Below, in pieces: positions 18,022 through 26,720 of a stretch of 64,000 bases of DNA. Origin of the DNA: Hanamia caeni (GTDB lineage Bacteria; Bacteroidota; Bacteroidia; Chitinophagales; Chitinophagaceae); NCBI RefSeq assembly GCF_003721595.1, contig NZ_RJJR01000005.1:62001-126000 (forward strand), read 5' to 3'. Each line of letters opens with the position of its first letter. Positions within the stretch are counted from its first letter, which is position 1. A program made the position numbers and the translations under genes. The notes beneath the pieces are model-generated. The model worked only from the letters and a program-made list of their open reading frames with translations. It was not told where the DNA came from and searched no databases.

Positions 18022-18600
18022 ATGCGAGCGCAATTTATTCAACAAAAGATATTTGAAATAAGGGAACAAAAAGTGATGCTTGATTTTGATTTGGCTGCTT
18101 TGTATGAAGTAGAAACAAGAGTTTTTAATCAGGCTGTAAGAAGAAATATAGAAAGTTTTCCGGAAGATTTTATGTCTCGGCTTACCAGAAAAGAATGGAG
18201 CAGTATGAGGTCACAAATTGTGACCTCATACATTCAAATAGATGTCAGAATGTTAACTCATCACAAATTGTGACCGGTTCCAGAAAAAGAGAAGAAAGGA
18301 CTTATTGCCTTACGCATTTACTGAACATGGTGTAACCATGCTAGCAAGTGTTTTAAAAAGTCCGATAGCAAGGAAAATGAATATCGCAATTGTCCGCGCT
18401 TTTATTGCTTTAAGAAATTTGCTATTCAATACAAAGATATTTTGGAAAAATTGGATGGGTTAAGAGAAAAAATAGGAAGCCACTATGCTCAATTGAATCA
18501 AATCTACGAAGCATTAGAAAACATGTTGGATAAAAAAGTAGAAGAAGAAAATAAATTGGAAGCATGGAAAGCCAGGAAACGAATTGGATTTAAAAGTTAA
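18022..18600 (+). pseudogene. Broken second ORF6N gene
   Basis: This paralogue of the preceding gene starts normally (FEIREQKVMLDFDLAALYEVETR), but the frame ends at 18273. Beyond that, the rest of the protein can be read in other frames: [26 protein letters not shown] from about 18302, then [20 protein letters not shown], ending ARKRIGFKS with TAA at 18600. At least three lesions are visible: a 50-bp duplication (18211-18260), a second shift around 18276-18300, and a one-base loss in an A-run near 18415. The remains match the intact copy at roughly half of positions, so this was an old tandem pair, not a recent duplication. Confidence 0.85.
18205..18275 (+). repeat. Palindrome and 50-bp out-of-frame duplication in the broken ORF6N gene
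   Basis: An odd-length perfect palindrome (12-1-12) spans 18205-18229. Its core TCACAAATTGTGACC recurs at 18261-18275, exactly 50 bp after 18211-18225. Fifty is not a multiple of three, so this duplication alone breaks the frame. It lies at the same codon position as the 42-bp in-frame duplication of the intact paralogue. Confidence 0.8.
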
Positions 18601-18602
18601 TT

Positions 18603-19127
18603 ATGTCAAAGAATTATTTTATAGAATTATCTGAATACCACATCTGGGCAAATAATCAGATGTGCGATTGGCTCAAACATATTTCTGATGAACAATGGAA
18701 TCAGCTGGTAGTGAGTAGTTTCAAAAGTATTTATGAAACTATTTTGCACATGGTATCAGCAGAAAAAACGTGGCTGGAAAGAATGAATAAGAAGCCAAAT
18801 TCCCAAATGCTTGCAGTAAAATTTAAAGGCTCAAAAGATGAGTTAATAGAAACCTGGAAGGAAATCTCTGACGGCTATCAGAAATTCGTCACGGCTATGT
18901 CGGAAGACCAATTTCCGCAGACATTAAATTATAAAAATTCGAAAGGAATAGAATTTAATCAACCCATTTATCAATTGTTAGTGCACGTATTTAACCATAC
19001 TACCTATCATCGCGGACAAGTCGTCACCATGCTGCGACAAGTCGGGTACACCGATGTAAGCTCAACAGACATGACTACTTTCTTCAGACTTAAAAATGAA
19101 TTTGCCACTCAAGTGTTTAGTAATTAA
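18603..19127 (+). CDS. DinB family protein
   Basis: This 174-residue four-helix-bundle protein belongs to the DinB/YfiT superfamily, many of whose members bind a divalent metal or act as thiol transferases. The probable three-histidine metal site is seen as H in TILHMVSAEKTW (about residue 48) and the pair in HVFNHTTYHRGQV (about 129-137). It is cytoplasmic, with no signal peptide. It starts 2 bp after the broken ORF6N gene and 26 bp before ilvB, so it is a passenger of the ilv operon with no evident link to amino acid synthesis. Confidence 0.87.
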   Translation: MSKNYFIELSEYHIWANNQMCDWLKHISDEQWNQLVVSSFKSIYETILHMVSAEKTWLERMNKKPNSQMLAVKFKGSKDELIETWKEISDGYQKFVTAMSEDQFPQTLNYKNSKGIEFNQPIYQLLVHVFNHTTYHRGQVVTMLRQVGYTDVSSTDMTTFFRLKNEFATQVFSN

Positions 19128-19153
19128 ACATACCATATTTAAATTTTACTATT

Positions 19154-20899
19154 ATGAATACCATCGAATTAGAAGAAGAAAAAAAGACAAAAGTCACTTC
19201 TAAAAAAACGGCAAACATTACTGGCAGCGAGGCCGTAATAAAAATATTACTTGCCGAAAAAGTAAAGACGGTTTTCGGATATCCCGGAGGCGCCATCATG
19301 CCGATTTACGATGCGCTTTACGACTACCAGGATAAAATCAACCATATTTTAGTCCGTCATGAACAGGGCTCCGTTCACGCCGCGGAGGGCTTTGCCACTA
19401 CTTCCGGAGAAGTAGGTGTAGTATTCGCTACCAGCGGCCCCGGAGCTACCAACCTGGTAACAGGGCTGGCGAATGCTATGATTGACAGCACGCCGGTTGT
19501 TTGTATCACAGGCCAGGTGTTCGCACATCTTTTAGGCACGGACGCTTTCCAGGAAACTGATGTGGTAAATATTACGACGCCGGTTACAAAATGGAACTAC
19601 CAGGTAACTGACGCCAACGAAATTCCATCAGCGCTTGCAAAAGCATTTTACATAGCGAAGAGTGGAAGACCAGGGCCGGTTTTAATTGACATTACAAAAA
19701 ATGCCCAAGTTCAAAAATTCGATTTTGAGGGATATAAGCCTTGTAACCATATTCGTAGCTACAGGCCTAAACCGATTGTTCGCGAAGAATATATCGAGCA
19801 AGCCGCTGAACTAATTAATCAAGCAAAAAAGCCTTTCGTAATTTTTGGACAGGGTGTAATTCTTGGTAATGCAGAAAAGGAGTTTAAAGCATTTATAGAG
19901 AAAGGAAATTTGCCCGCCGCATGGACCGTTCTGGGTTTGAGCGCCTTGCCAACCGACCATCCATTAAATGTAGGAATGCTGGGCATGCATGGAAATTACG
20001 GCCCGAATGTATTAACCAATGAATGTGATGTGTTGATTGCGGTGGGTATGCGTTTTGACGACCGTGTAACAGGAAGGCTTGATAAATATGCGAAGCAAGC
20101 CAAAGTAATACATCTTGATATTGACCCGGCGGAAATAGATAAAAATGTAAAAACTACGGTGCCGGTTTGGGGCGATTGTAAAGAGACGTTGCCTTTGCTG
20201 ACCAAACTAATTGATAAAAAAGAACATAAAGATTGGTTGAAGAAATTTAGTGAATTCACTCAAAAAGAAATTGACATCTGCATCAACAAAGAATTAAATC
20301 CTGACACCGACATCCTGACGATGGGCGAGGTAATTAAAGTTTTGAACGAGCTTACAAAAGGCGATGCCGTAATCGTTAGTGATGTTGGCCAGCACCAGAT
20401 GGTGGCTTGTCGCTATGCGAAATTCAACTCATCCAGAAGCAACGTTACTTCAGGCGGCCTCGGTACAATGGGTTTTGGATTGCCCGCAGCAATGGGCGCA
20501 AAGTTAGGCGCGCCAGAACGTACGGTTGTGGCAATAATTGGAGATGGCGGCTTCCAGATGACCTTGCAGGAAATGGGAACTATTATGCAAAATAATATTG
20601 ACCTTAAAATTATTATTTTAAATAATCATTTCCTGGGAATGGTAAGACAGTGGCAGGAATTATTTAACGACAGGCGCTATTCATTTACCAACATTGACAG
20701 TCCTGATTTTGTAGCGCTTTCCAGGGCTTATCATATCAATGCTGAAAACATTTCTGAAAGAAAAAACCTGGAAGAAGGTATCCGGAAAATGCTTGAAACC
20801 GAAGGCCCGTACTTGCTGGAAGTGAAAGTAGGTAAAGAAAATAATGTATTCCCGATGGTTCCCCAGGGTTGCAGCGTTTCTGAAATCCGTTTATCTTAA
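19154..20899 (+). CDS. ilvB: Acetolactate synthase large (catalytic) subunit
   Basis: This ThDP- and FAD-dependent enzyme catalyses the first common step of Val/Leu/Ile synthesis. At 581 residues it is normal. The catalytic glutamate is in RHEQGSVHAAEG, and FAD and substrate regions include GPGATNLVTG and GMLGMHGNYGPN. The ThDP-Mg motif GDGGFQMTLQEM ends in NNHFLGMVRQW. It is followed at 21 bp by the regulatory subunit. The N-terminal 25 residues are a Lys/Glu/Thr-rich extension. Confidence 0.97.
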   Translation: MNTIELEEEKKTKVTSKKTANITGSEAVIKILLAEKVKTVFGYPGGAIMPIYDALYDYQDKINHILVRHEQGSVHAAEGFATTSGEVGVVFATSGPGATNLVTGLANAMIDSTPVVCITGQVFAHLLGTDAFQETDVVNITTPVTKWNYQVTDANEIPSALAKAFYIAKSGRPGPVLIDITKNAQVQKFDFEGYKPCNHIRSYRPKPIVREEYIEQAAELINQAKKPFVIFGQGVILGNAEKEFKAFIEKGNLPAAWTVLGLSALPTDHPLNVGMLGMHGNYGPNVLTNECDVLIAVGMRFDDRVTGRLDKYAKQAKVIHLDIDPAEIDKNVKTTVPVWGDCKETLPLLTKLIDKKEHKDWLKKFSEFTQKEIDICINKELNPDTDILTMGEVIKVLNELTKGDAVIVSDVGQHQMVACRYAKFNSSRSNVTSGGLGTMGFGLPAAMGAKLGAPERTVVAIIGDGGFQMTLQEMGTIMQNNIDLKIIILNNHFLGMVRQWQELFNDRRYSFTNIDSPDFVALSRAYHINAENISERKNLEEGIRKMLETEGPYLLEVKVGKENNVFPMVPQGCSVSEIRLS

Positions 20900-20920
20900 A
20901 ATCTTTAAAAAATCAAAATC

Positions 20921-21559
20921 ATGAATACTGACGAAATAAAAAAGACAGCTATTTCTTCTTCCACTGTACCGGGAAAGCAAGAATACACGATAACGGTTTA
21001 TTCAGAAGACCAGATAGGAATTCTAAATAGAATCTCCATCATTTTTTCAAGGAGGAAAATAAATATTCAAAGCCTGAACACTTCACCCTCAGAGGTTCCC
21101 GGCATTCACCGGTTTAATATTGTAATTGAAGAAACAGAAGAAGTAATCAAAAAATTAGTACGCCAGATTGAAAAACAAGTGGACGTTTTAAAGGCTTATT
21201 TTAATACCAACGACGAAATCATCTGGCAAGAGATGGCTTTGTATAAAGTGCCAACTGATGTTATCGCAGAAAAAGCCAAGGTTGAAAGATTACTTCACCA
21301 GTTTGGAGCAAGGGCGGTAGCGATTCGAAAAGATTATACAGTATTTGAAACAACAGGTCATCGCGAAGAAACCAATAAAGTAATTGAAGCGCTTGAACCC
21401 TACGGTTTGATTGAATTTGTAAGAAGCGCACGCGTTGCCATTATTAAAAACAGCGATAGCTTTCATGAAAAAGTAAAAGAATTTGAAAAAATGCAGCCGG
21501 GTGAAGAAGTTGTAGAGAATGAATTTTTAGACCGGCAGAGCGAAATTTTTACTATGTAA
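20921..21559 (+). CDS. ilvN: Acetolactate synthase small (regulatory) subunit
   Basis: This is a 212-residue regulatory partner of IlvB. The N-terminal ACT domain (about residues 20-95: YTITVYSEDQIGILNRISIIFSRR) would bind valine and confer feedback inhibition. The C-terminal half matches the ALS small-subunit C domain. It is longer than the roughly 160-residue forms owing to N- and C-terminal extensions. It lies in the operon directly after ilvB and before the VOC gene. Confidence 0.94.
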   Translation: MNTDEIKKTAISSSTVPGKQEYTITVYSEDQIGILNRISIIFSRRKINIQSLNTSPSEVPGIHRFNIVIEETEEVIKKLVRQIEKQVDVLKAYFNTNDEIIWQEMALYKVPTDVIAEKAKVERLLHQFGARAVAIRKDYTVFETTGHREETNKVIEALEPYGLIEFVRSARVAIIKNSDSFHEKVKEFEKMQPGEEVVENEFLDRQSEIFTM

Positions 21560-21574
21560 TCCAATTTCAATAAA

Positions 21575-21949
21575 ATGAAAATTGAAAAAGTTATTCCTGT
21601 TTTGAGAATTTTTGATTATAAAAAGGCAATCGAATTTTATGTTGATTGGCTGGGATTTAAAATCAATTGGGAACATACTTTTGATGAAAACACGCCGGTA
21701 TACCTGGAGATTGAAAAAGATGGATTGCTAATTCATTTAAGCGAACATCACGGAGATGGCACTCCAGGCACAAACGTATTTGTTTGGCGCAATGGCGTGG
21801 AAGAATTTCACAAAGAGGTTATCGGCAAAAAATACAAATACAATAAACCGGGATTAGAAAAAACTTTTTACGGCGCAATGGCGGTTAAAGTAATTGACCC
21901 TTTTCACAATCAAATTATTTTCAATGAAAAAACAGACGAAGAAAAATGA
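21575..21949 (+). CDS. VOC superfamily protein (glyoxalase/bleomycin-resistance-like)
   Basis: This 124-residue protein shows the two beta-alpha-beta-beta-beta modules of the vicinal oxygen chelate fold (VIPVLRIFDYKKAIEFYVDWLGF at the start, AVKVIDPFHNQIIFNE at the end). Such proteins act as metal-dependent lyases, dioxygenases or drug-binding proteins, and the substrate cannot be named. Its stop overlaps the start of the GH36 gene (ATGA at 21946-21949), so the two are probably translationally coupled. It is inside the ilv operon, 15 bp after ilvN. Confidence 0.85.
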   Translation: MKIEKVIPVLRIFDYKKAIEFYVDWLGFKINWEHTFDENTPVYLEIEKDGLLIHLSEHHGDGTPGTNVFVWRNGVEEFHKEVIGKKYKYNKPGLEKTFYGAMAVKVIDPFHNQIIFNEKTDEEK

Positions 21950-24138
21950 AAAACCCTTTAGCTAAAATATTAATCTGCTTTGCCTTTTGTTTTTGTTTTT
22001 TTTCAAAAAATTACGCCCAAACTATTACAATTGCCACAAACAATACTTCATTAATATATAAGGTTGATGGCAATCATCAATTACAACAAGCTTGGTTTGG
22101 TTCCAAATTCGCTGATGCAGATAATCCCGATTCTTTGAATGATAAATCGCTGCTATCCCGCGGCAATCCTGCCTTTCCGGGTGGAGGTATGGGGTATGTT
22201 TTTGAGCCTGCTATCCAGGTTACGCATGCAGATGGCAATCCTTCTTTGCAACTTAATTTTGTTGAATCCTCTATAGAAAATGAGAACGATGATGTTTCAG
22301 TTACTCATATCAAATTGAAAGACCCGGAGTATTCTTTTTACGTCACTTTGAATTTTAAATCTTACAAAAAGGAAAATGTGATAGAACAATGGGCAACGAT
22401 TTATCATGAAGAGAAATCTTCGGTTACGCTTAACCGTTATGCTTCTTCATTTGTCACACTTCACGATAATAATTTTTATCTTACTCATTTTTATGGTGAC
22501 TGGGCCAGTGAAATGCAATTTGAAGAAACAAAGCTGCCCGAAGGAATTTACAATATTCAATCTAAACTTGGCACAAGAGCTACGAATTATGAAGTGCCAT
22601 CTTTTATGATTTCGCCCAACAAGCCTGCCGATGAAAATGAAGGAAATGTTTTTGCAGGTTCTTTGGCGTGGAGCGGGAATTTTAATTTGCAATTTGAAAA
22701 TATCAGGTCTAATGGGCATGCAGGGAATTCACTAAAAATAATTCCGGGCATCAATGCGTACGCTTCGGCTTATTCACTCAGGCCAAAAGAAGTATTTAAT
22801 ACACCGCATTTTATTTTTACGTGGTCAACAAATGGCAAAGGACAAGCCAGCCGCAACTTTCACCAATGGGCCTTAAATTATGGTGTGTGGAACGGACATC
22901 AGAAAAGACAAACGCTGCTCAATAATTGGGAAACTACTTTTTTCAATTTTACACAGGATACTTTGGTAAAATTATTTGATGGTGCAAAAAAAATTGGTGT
23001 TGATGTTTTTTTGCTGGATGATGGCTGGTTTGGAAATAAGCATCCGCGACATGGCGATACAGCAGGCCTTGGCGATTGGCAGGCGAATAAAAAAATATTG
23101 CCCGATGGCCTTAAATATCTTGTAAAGCAGGCTGAACAAAAAGGTATTAAGTTTGGAATTTGGGTGGAACCTGAAATGGTAAATCCTAAAAGTGAATTGT
23201 ATGAGCAGCATCCTGAATGGGTTTTAAAATTACCAAACCGCCCGATAGACCTTTCACGTAACCAACTTGTGCTGGACCTTACCAATCCTAAGGTTCAGGA
23301 TTTTGTTTATGGTGTAATGCATAATCTACTTACTGAAAATCCGGGAATTGCTTATATAAAATGGGACTGCAATCGCTTTATGACAAACGCTTACAGTAAT
23401 TACCTTGGCAATAATCAACAGGCGTTGTATGTGGATTATACCAAAGGATTGTACAAAGTATTGGAGCGGGTGAGAAAAGAATTTCCTGACCTTGAAATGA
23501 TGCTTTGTTCCGGAGGCGGTGGCCGCGCAGAATATGGTGCATTAAAATATTTTAATGAATTTTGGGCCAGCGATAACACCGACCCGGTTGAAAGAATTTT
23601 TATTCAATGGGGTTATTCTTATTTTTTTCCAGCCGGCGCCGTGTGCGACCATGTTACCAATTGGGGCAACGAAAGTTTGAAGTTTAAAATTGATGTGGCT
23701 ATGCAGGGCAAACTTGGTTTCGACATTAATATCAATAAATTAAGTGAAAAAGAAATTCAGTTTTGCAGAAATGCAGTTGACAATTATAAAAGGTTGCAGG
23801 ATGTTTTAAATTATGGCTCGTTATATCGGCTGATAGCGCCTTATAAAAACAGCATTGCCGCGTTGATGTATGTTGACAGCAGCAGGAAAAGGGCCGTGGT
23901 ATTTGATTACAATATGAACGTGCATCATGGTGATACCTATCAAAATATAATTTTGCAAGGTTTGAAACCGGCCAGCAGATACGTCGTAAAGGAAATTAAT
24001 GTAGAAGAAGGCAAACGAAATTCATTTCGCGAAAGTGGTAAAATTTATACCGGTGATTTTTTGATGAAAGAAGGAATAGGATGGTACCTGAATGGAGCAT
24101 TAACCAGTTCCATTTTAGAAGTAACAGAAGTTGAGTAA
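21946..24138 (+). CDS. GH36 alpha-galactosidase, secreted
   Basis: This 730-residue glycoside hydrolase family 36 enzyme has a signal peptide (about residues 1-24, hydrophobic FCFFSKNYAQ end), so it should act in the periplasm or at the surface. The catalytic nucleophile is the Asp in IKWDCNR (about residue 476) and the acid/base Asp is in WASDNTDPVER (about residue 541). The (beta/alpha)8 core also shows FLLDDGWFG and GIWVEPEMVNP. The N-terminal beta-sandwich and C-terminal domain are complete. Its place between ilvN and ilvC, overlapping the VOC gene by 4 bp, is odd for a carbohydrate enzyme. Expression with the ilv operon would put it under amino-acid control. Confidence 0.93.
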   Translation: MKNPLAKILICFAFCFCFFSKNYAQTITIATNNTSLIYKVDGNHQLQQAWFGSKFADADNPDSLNDKSLLSRGNPAFPGGGMGYVFEPAIQVTHADGNPSLQLNFVESSIENENDDVSVTHIKLKDPEYSFYVTLNFKSYKKENVIEQWATIYHEEKSSVTLNRYASSFVTLHDNNFYLTHFYGDWASEMQFEETKLPEGIYNIQSKLGTRATNYEVPSFMISPNKPADENEGNVFAGSLAWSGNFNLQFENIRSNGHAGNSLKIIPGINAYASAYSLRPKEVFNTPHFIFTWSTNGKGQASRNFHQWALNYGVWNGHQKRQTLLNNWETTFFNFTQDTLVKLFDGAKKIGVDVFLLDDGWFGNKHPRHGDTAGLGDWQANKKILPDGLKYLVKQAEQKGIKFGIWVEPEMVNPKSELYEQHPEWVLKLPNRPIDLSRNQLVLDLTNPKVQDFVYGVMHNLLTENPGIAYIKWDCNRFMTNAYSNYLGNNQQALYVDYTKGLYKVLERVRKEFPDLEMMLCSGGGGRAEYGALKYFNEFWASDNTDPVERIFIQWGYSYFFPAGAVCDHVTNWGNESLKFKIDVAMQGKLGFDININKLSEKEIQFCRNAVDNYKRLQDVLNYGSLYRLIAPYKNSIAALMYVDSSRKRAVVFDYNMNVHHGDTYQNIILQGLKPASRYVVKEINVEEGKRNSFRESGKIYTGDFLMKEGIGWYLNGALTSSILEVTEVE

Positions 24139-24233
24139 ATAATTTAAAACGATATTGATAGCAGACTTTTATTGTTATTAGTCACAGTAAACAAATAAAA
24201 AACAGGATTTTTAATTTACAAAAAACAAAAAAC

Positions 24234-25289
24234 ATGGCGACATTAAATTTTGCAGGAACGGAAGAAAACGTGGTAACGCGTGAAGAATTTCCATTATCCA
24301 AAGCACAGGAAATTTTAAAAGACGAAGTAGTAGCCGTAATTGGTTATGGTGTTCAGGGGCCAGGACAGGCTTTGAATCAAAGGGATAATGGCATCAACGT
24401 AATTGTTGGGCAAAGAAAAAATTCAAAGAGCTGGGATAAGGCAGTGCAGGATGGATTTGTAGAAGGAAAAACTTTATTTGAAATTGAAGAAGCTTTGGAA
24501 AAAGGAACTATCATTTGTTATCTGCTGAGTGATGCGGCACAAATAGCTTTGTGGCCAACGGTTAAAAAACATTTAACTGCCGGAAAAGCCTTATACTTTT
24601 CTCACGGATTCGGAATTACCTACAATGACCAAACAGGCATCGTTCCCCCAAAAGATGTGGATGTATTTTTGGTAGCGCCAAAAGGTTCAGGTACTTCTCT
24701 AAGAAGAATGTTTTTGCAAGGCCGCGGATTAAACAGCAGCTACGCCATTTACCAGGATGCAACAGGCAAAGCATTTGACAGGGTTATTTCTCTTGGAATT
24801 GCAATTGGTTCCGGGTATCTTTTTGAAACCGATTTTAAAAGAGAAGTGTACAGTGACCTGACTGGCGAGCGTGGCACGCTGATGGGAGCGATACAAGGAA
24901 TTTTTGCTGCGCAATTTGAAACCCTTCGCAAAAATGGCCATTCTCCTTCCGAAGCTTTTAATGAAACCGTGGAGGAATTAACACAATCATTGATGCCCCT
25001 GGTTGCCGAAAATGGAATGGACTGGATGTATGCTAATTGCTCTACTACAGCACAGCGTGGCGCATTAGACTGGTGGAAAAAATTCCGTGATGCTACATTG
25101 CCGGTCTTTTCTGATTTGTATGCAAGCGTTGCTGCAGGCAAAGAAGCAAAGCGTTCAATTGATTCCAATTCGCAAAAAGATTATCGTGAGAAACTGGATG
25201 CAGAATTAAAAGAATTACGCGAAAGCGAAATGTGGCAGGCGGGAAAAACCGTAAGGAGCTTGCGTCCTGAAAACCAGGAGCCCGCATAA
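24234..25289 (+). CDS. ilvC: Ketol-acid reductoisomerase
   Basis: This NADPH- and Mg-dependent enzyme follows acetolactate synthase. The Rossmann motif GYGVQGPGQA is at about residues 37-46. The catalytic knotted domain includes SDLTGERGTLMGAIQG and ANCSTTAQRGALDWW. The 351-residue length and the GPGQA variant are of the type I associate with Bacteroidota. It is separated from the GH36 gene by 95 bp carrying a partial copy of the AGTAAAC motif (24186-24204), and followed by a strong terminator. Confidence 0.96.
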   Translation: MATLNFAGTEENVVTREEFPLSKAQEILKDEVVAVIGYGVQGPGQALNQRDNGINVIVGQRKNSKSWDKAVQDGFVEGKTLFEIEEALEKGTIICYLLSDAAQIALWPTVKKHLTAGKALYFSHGFGITYNDQTGIVPPKDVDVFLVAPKGSGTSLRRMFLQGRGLNSSYAIYQDATGKAFDRVISLGIAIGSGYLFETDFKREVYSDLTGERGTLMGAIQGIFAAQFETLRKNGHSPSEAFNETVEELTQSLMPLVAENGMDWMYANCSTTAQRGALDWWKKFRDATLPVFSDLYASVAAGKEAKRSIDSNSQKDYREKLDAELKELRESEMWQAGKTVRSLRPENQEPA

Positions 25290-25297
25290 TAATTTTA

Positions 25298-25332
25298 AAG
25301 ATTGCCGGCATAAAAGGCCGGCAATCTTTTTT
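25298..25332 (+). terminator. Intrinsic terminator after ilvC
   Basis: A perfect 12-bp stem, AAGATTGCCGGC (25298-25309) with GCCGGCAATCTT (25317-25328), and a 7-nt loop are followed by T residues to 25332. It lies only 20 bp before the ilvA start, and no promoter is visible between them, so ilvA is either expressed by read-through or this hairpin lowers its level relative to ilvC. Confidence 0.88.
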
Positions 25333-25352
25333 CAAATTTTTTTGCATTTCCT

Positions 25353-26639
25353 ATGAGTAATAAGCATCAATCAAAAGGCCATGAAATAAATTATCATCCC
25401 ATCTTTGATGGCCTGGGAGTGGCCGATGCATCTGCCCGCTTAAACAATGTAGTGAACAGAACTCCACTCGAGGTAAACCGGAATTTATCCACAAAATATA
25501 ATTGTAATATTTTCCTCAAAAGAGAAGACTTGCAGGTAGTGCGTTCTTATAAATTAAGAGGTGCTTACAACATGCTCAGCACTTTGCCGCAAGAACAATT
25601 AAAGAAGGGTGTAGTTTGCGCCAGTGCAGGAAATCATGCGCAGGGATTTGCCTACTCGTGCAAAAAATTAAGTTGCAAAGGAGTAGTTTTTATGCCGGTG
25701 ATAACACCTAAGCAAAAAGTAAAGCAAACAAAAATGTTTGGCGCAGATGCGATTGAAATAAAATTGGTTGGAGATTCTTTCGAAGAGTGCGCCGCAGCCG
25801 CCATTCAATTTTGCAAAGAAAATAATCAAACATTTATTCCTCCGTATGATAATCTTAAAATTATTGAAGGGCAGGCAACTGTTGCTTTGGAAATACTGGA
25901 AGAGCTTAACCACATTGATTATTTATTTTTACCCGTTGGTGGTGGAGGACTCGCATCGGGCGTTGGTTCTTACTTTAAAACTTTTTCACCCGCTACAAAA
26001 ATTATCGGCGTGGAACCGCAAGGCGCTCCTTCTATGACTGCAGCTTTTAAAGCAGGCCACCCGGTTGAACTGCATAACATAGAACATTTCGTGGATGGCG
26101 CTTCTGTTAGCCGCGCCGGTGATATCACTTATAAAATTTGCAAAGAGGTTTTATACGAAATGCACTTAATTCCTGAAGGAAAAGTTTGTACTACTATTTT
26201 ACAGCTTTATAATGAAGATGCGATTGTAGCGGAACCCGCGGGAGCTTTATCCATCGCTGCTTTAGATGATTACAAAGACGAAATAAAAGGCAAAAATGTC
26301 GTTTGTATTATCAGTGGGGGCAATAATGATATTGACCGCATGCAGGAAATAAAGGAGCGTTCATTACAATACGAAGGTTTAAAACATTATTTTCTGATAC
26401 GTTTTGCGCAAAGGCCCGGCGCATTGAAAGAATTCGTCAATAAAGTTTTAGGACCAACTGATGATATCACCAGGTTTGAATACATCCAAAAAAATAATAA
26501 AGAAGCGGGCCCCGCGCTAGTTGGCATTGAGTTAGGCGCTAAGGAAGATTATGAAAAGCTCAAAAATAATTTTAATCTTCACAATATTAATTACACCGAA
26601 TTAAAAGAAGATGATGATGCTTTTGGTTATTTAGTGTAA
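25353..26639 (+). CDS. ilvA: Threonine ammonia-lyase, biosynthetic
   Basis: This PLP enzyme converts threonine to 2-oxobutyrate, the isoleucine-specific entry step. The Schiff-base lysine is in VRSYKLRGAY (about residue 68), the phosphate loop is SAGNHAQGFAYS, and the PLP-binding Gly stretch is PVGGGGLASG. The C-terminal 85 residues (LKHYFLIRFAQRPGALKEF) form a single ACT-like regulatory domain, so isoleucine feedback is plausible. At 428 residues it fits one-ACT enzymes. It is the last ilv gene, just beyond the ilvC terminator. Confidence 0.95.
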   Translation: MSNKHQSKGHEINYHPIFDGLGVADASARLNNVVNRTPLEVNRNLSTKYNCNIFLKREDLQVVRSYKLRGAYNMLSTLPQEQLKKGVVCASAGNHAQGFAYSCKKLSCKGVVFMPVITPKQKVKQTKMFGADAIEIKLVGDSFEECAAAAIQFCKENNQTFIPPYDNLKIIEGQATVALEILEELNHIDYLFLPVGGGGLASGVGSYFKTFSPATKIIGVEPQGAPSMTAAFKAGHPVELHNIEHFVDGASVSRAGDITYKICKEVLYEMHLIPEGKVCTTILQLYNEDAIVAEPAGALSIAALDDYKDEIKGKNVVCIISGGNNDIDRMQEIKERSLQYEGLKHYFLIRFAQRPGALKEFVNKVLGPTDDITRFEYIQKNNKEAGPALVGIELGAKEDYEKLKNNFNLHNINYTELKEDDDAFGYLV

Positions 26640-26720
26640 AATAAAAAAGCAGATTATTTGTCTGTCCACTATATAATTGTAACTGTCTTTTTTCGTTTAC
26701 CCCTCACCGTTAGTTGCCGG

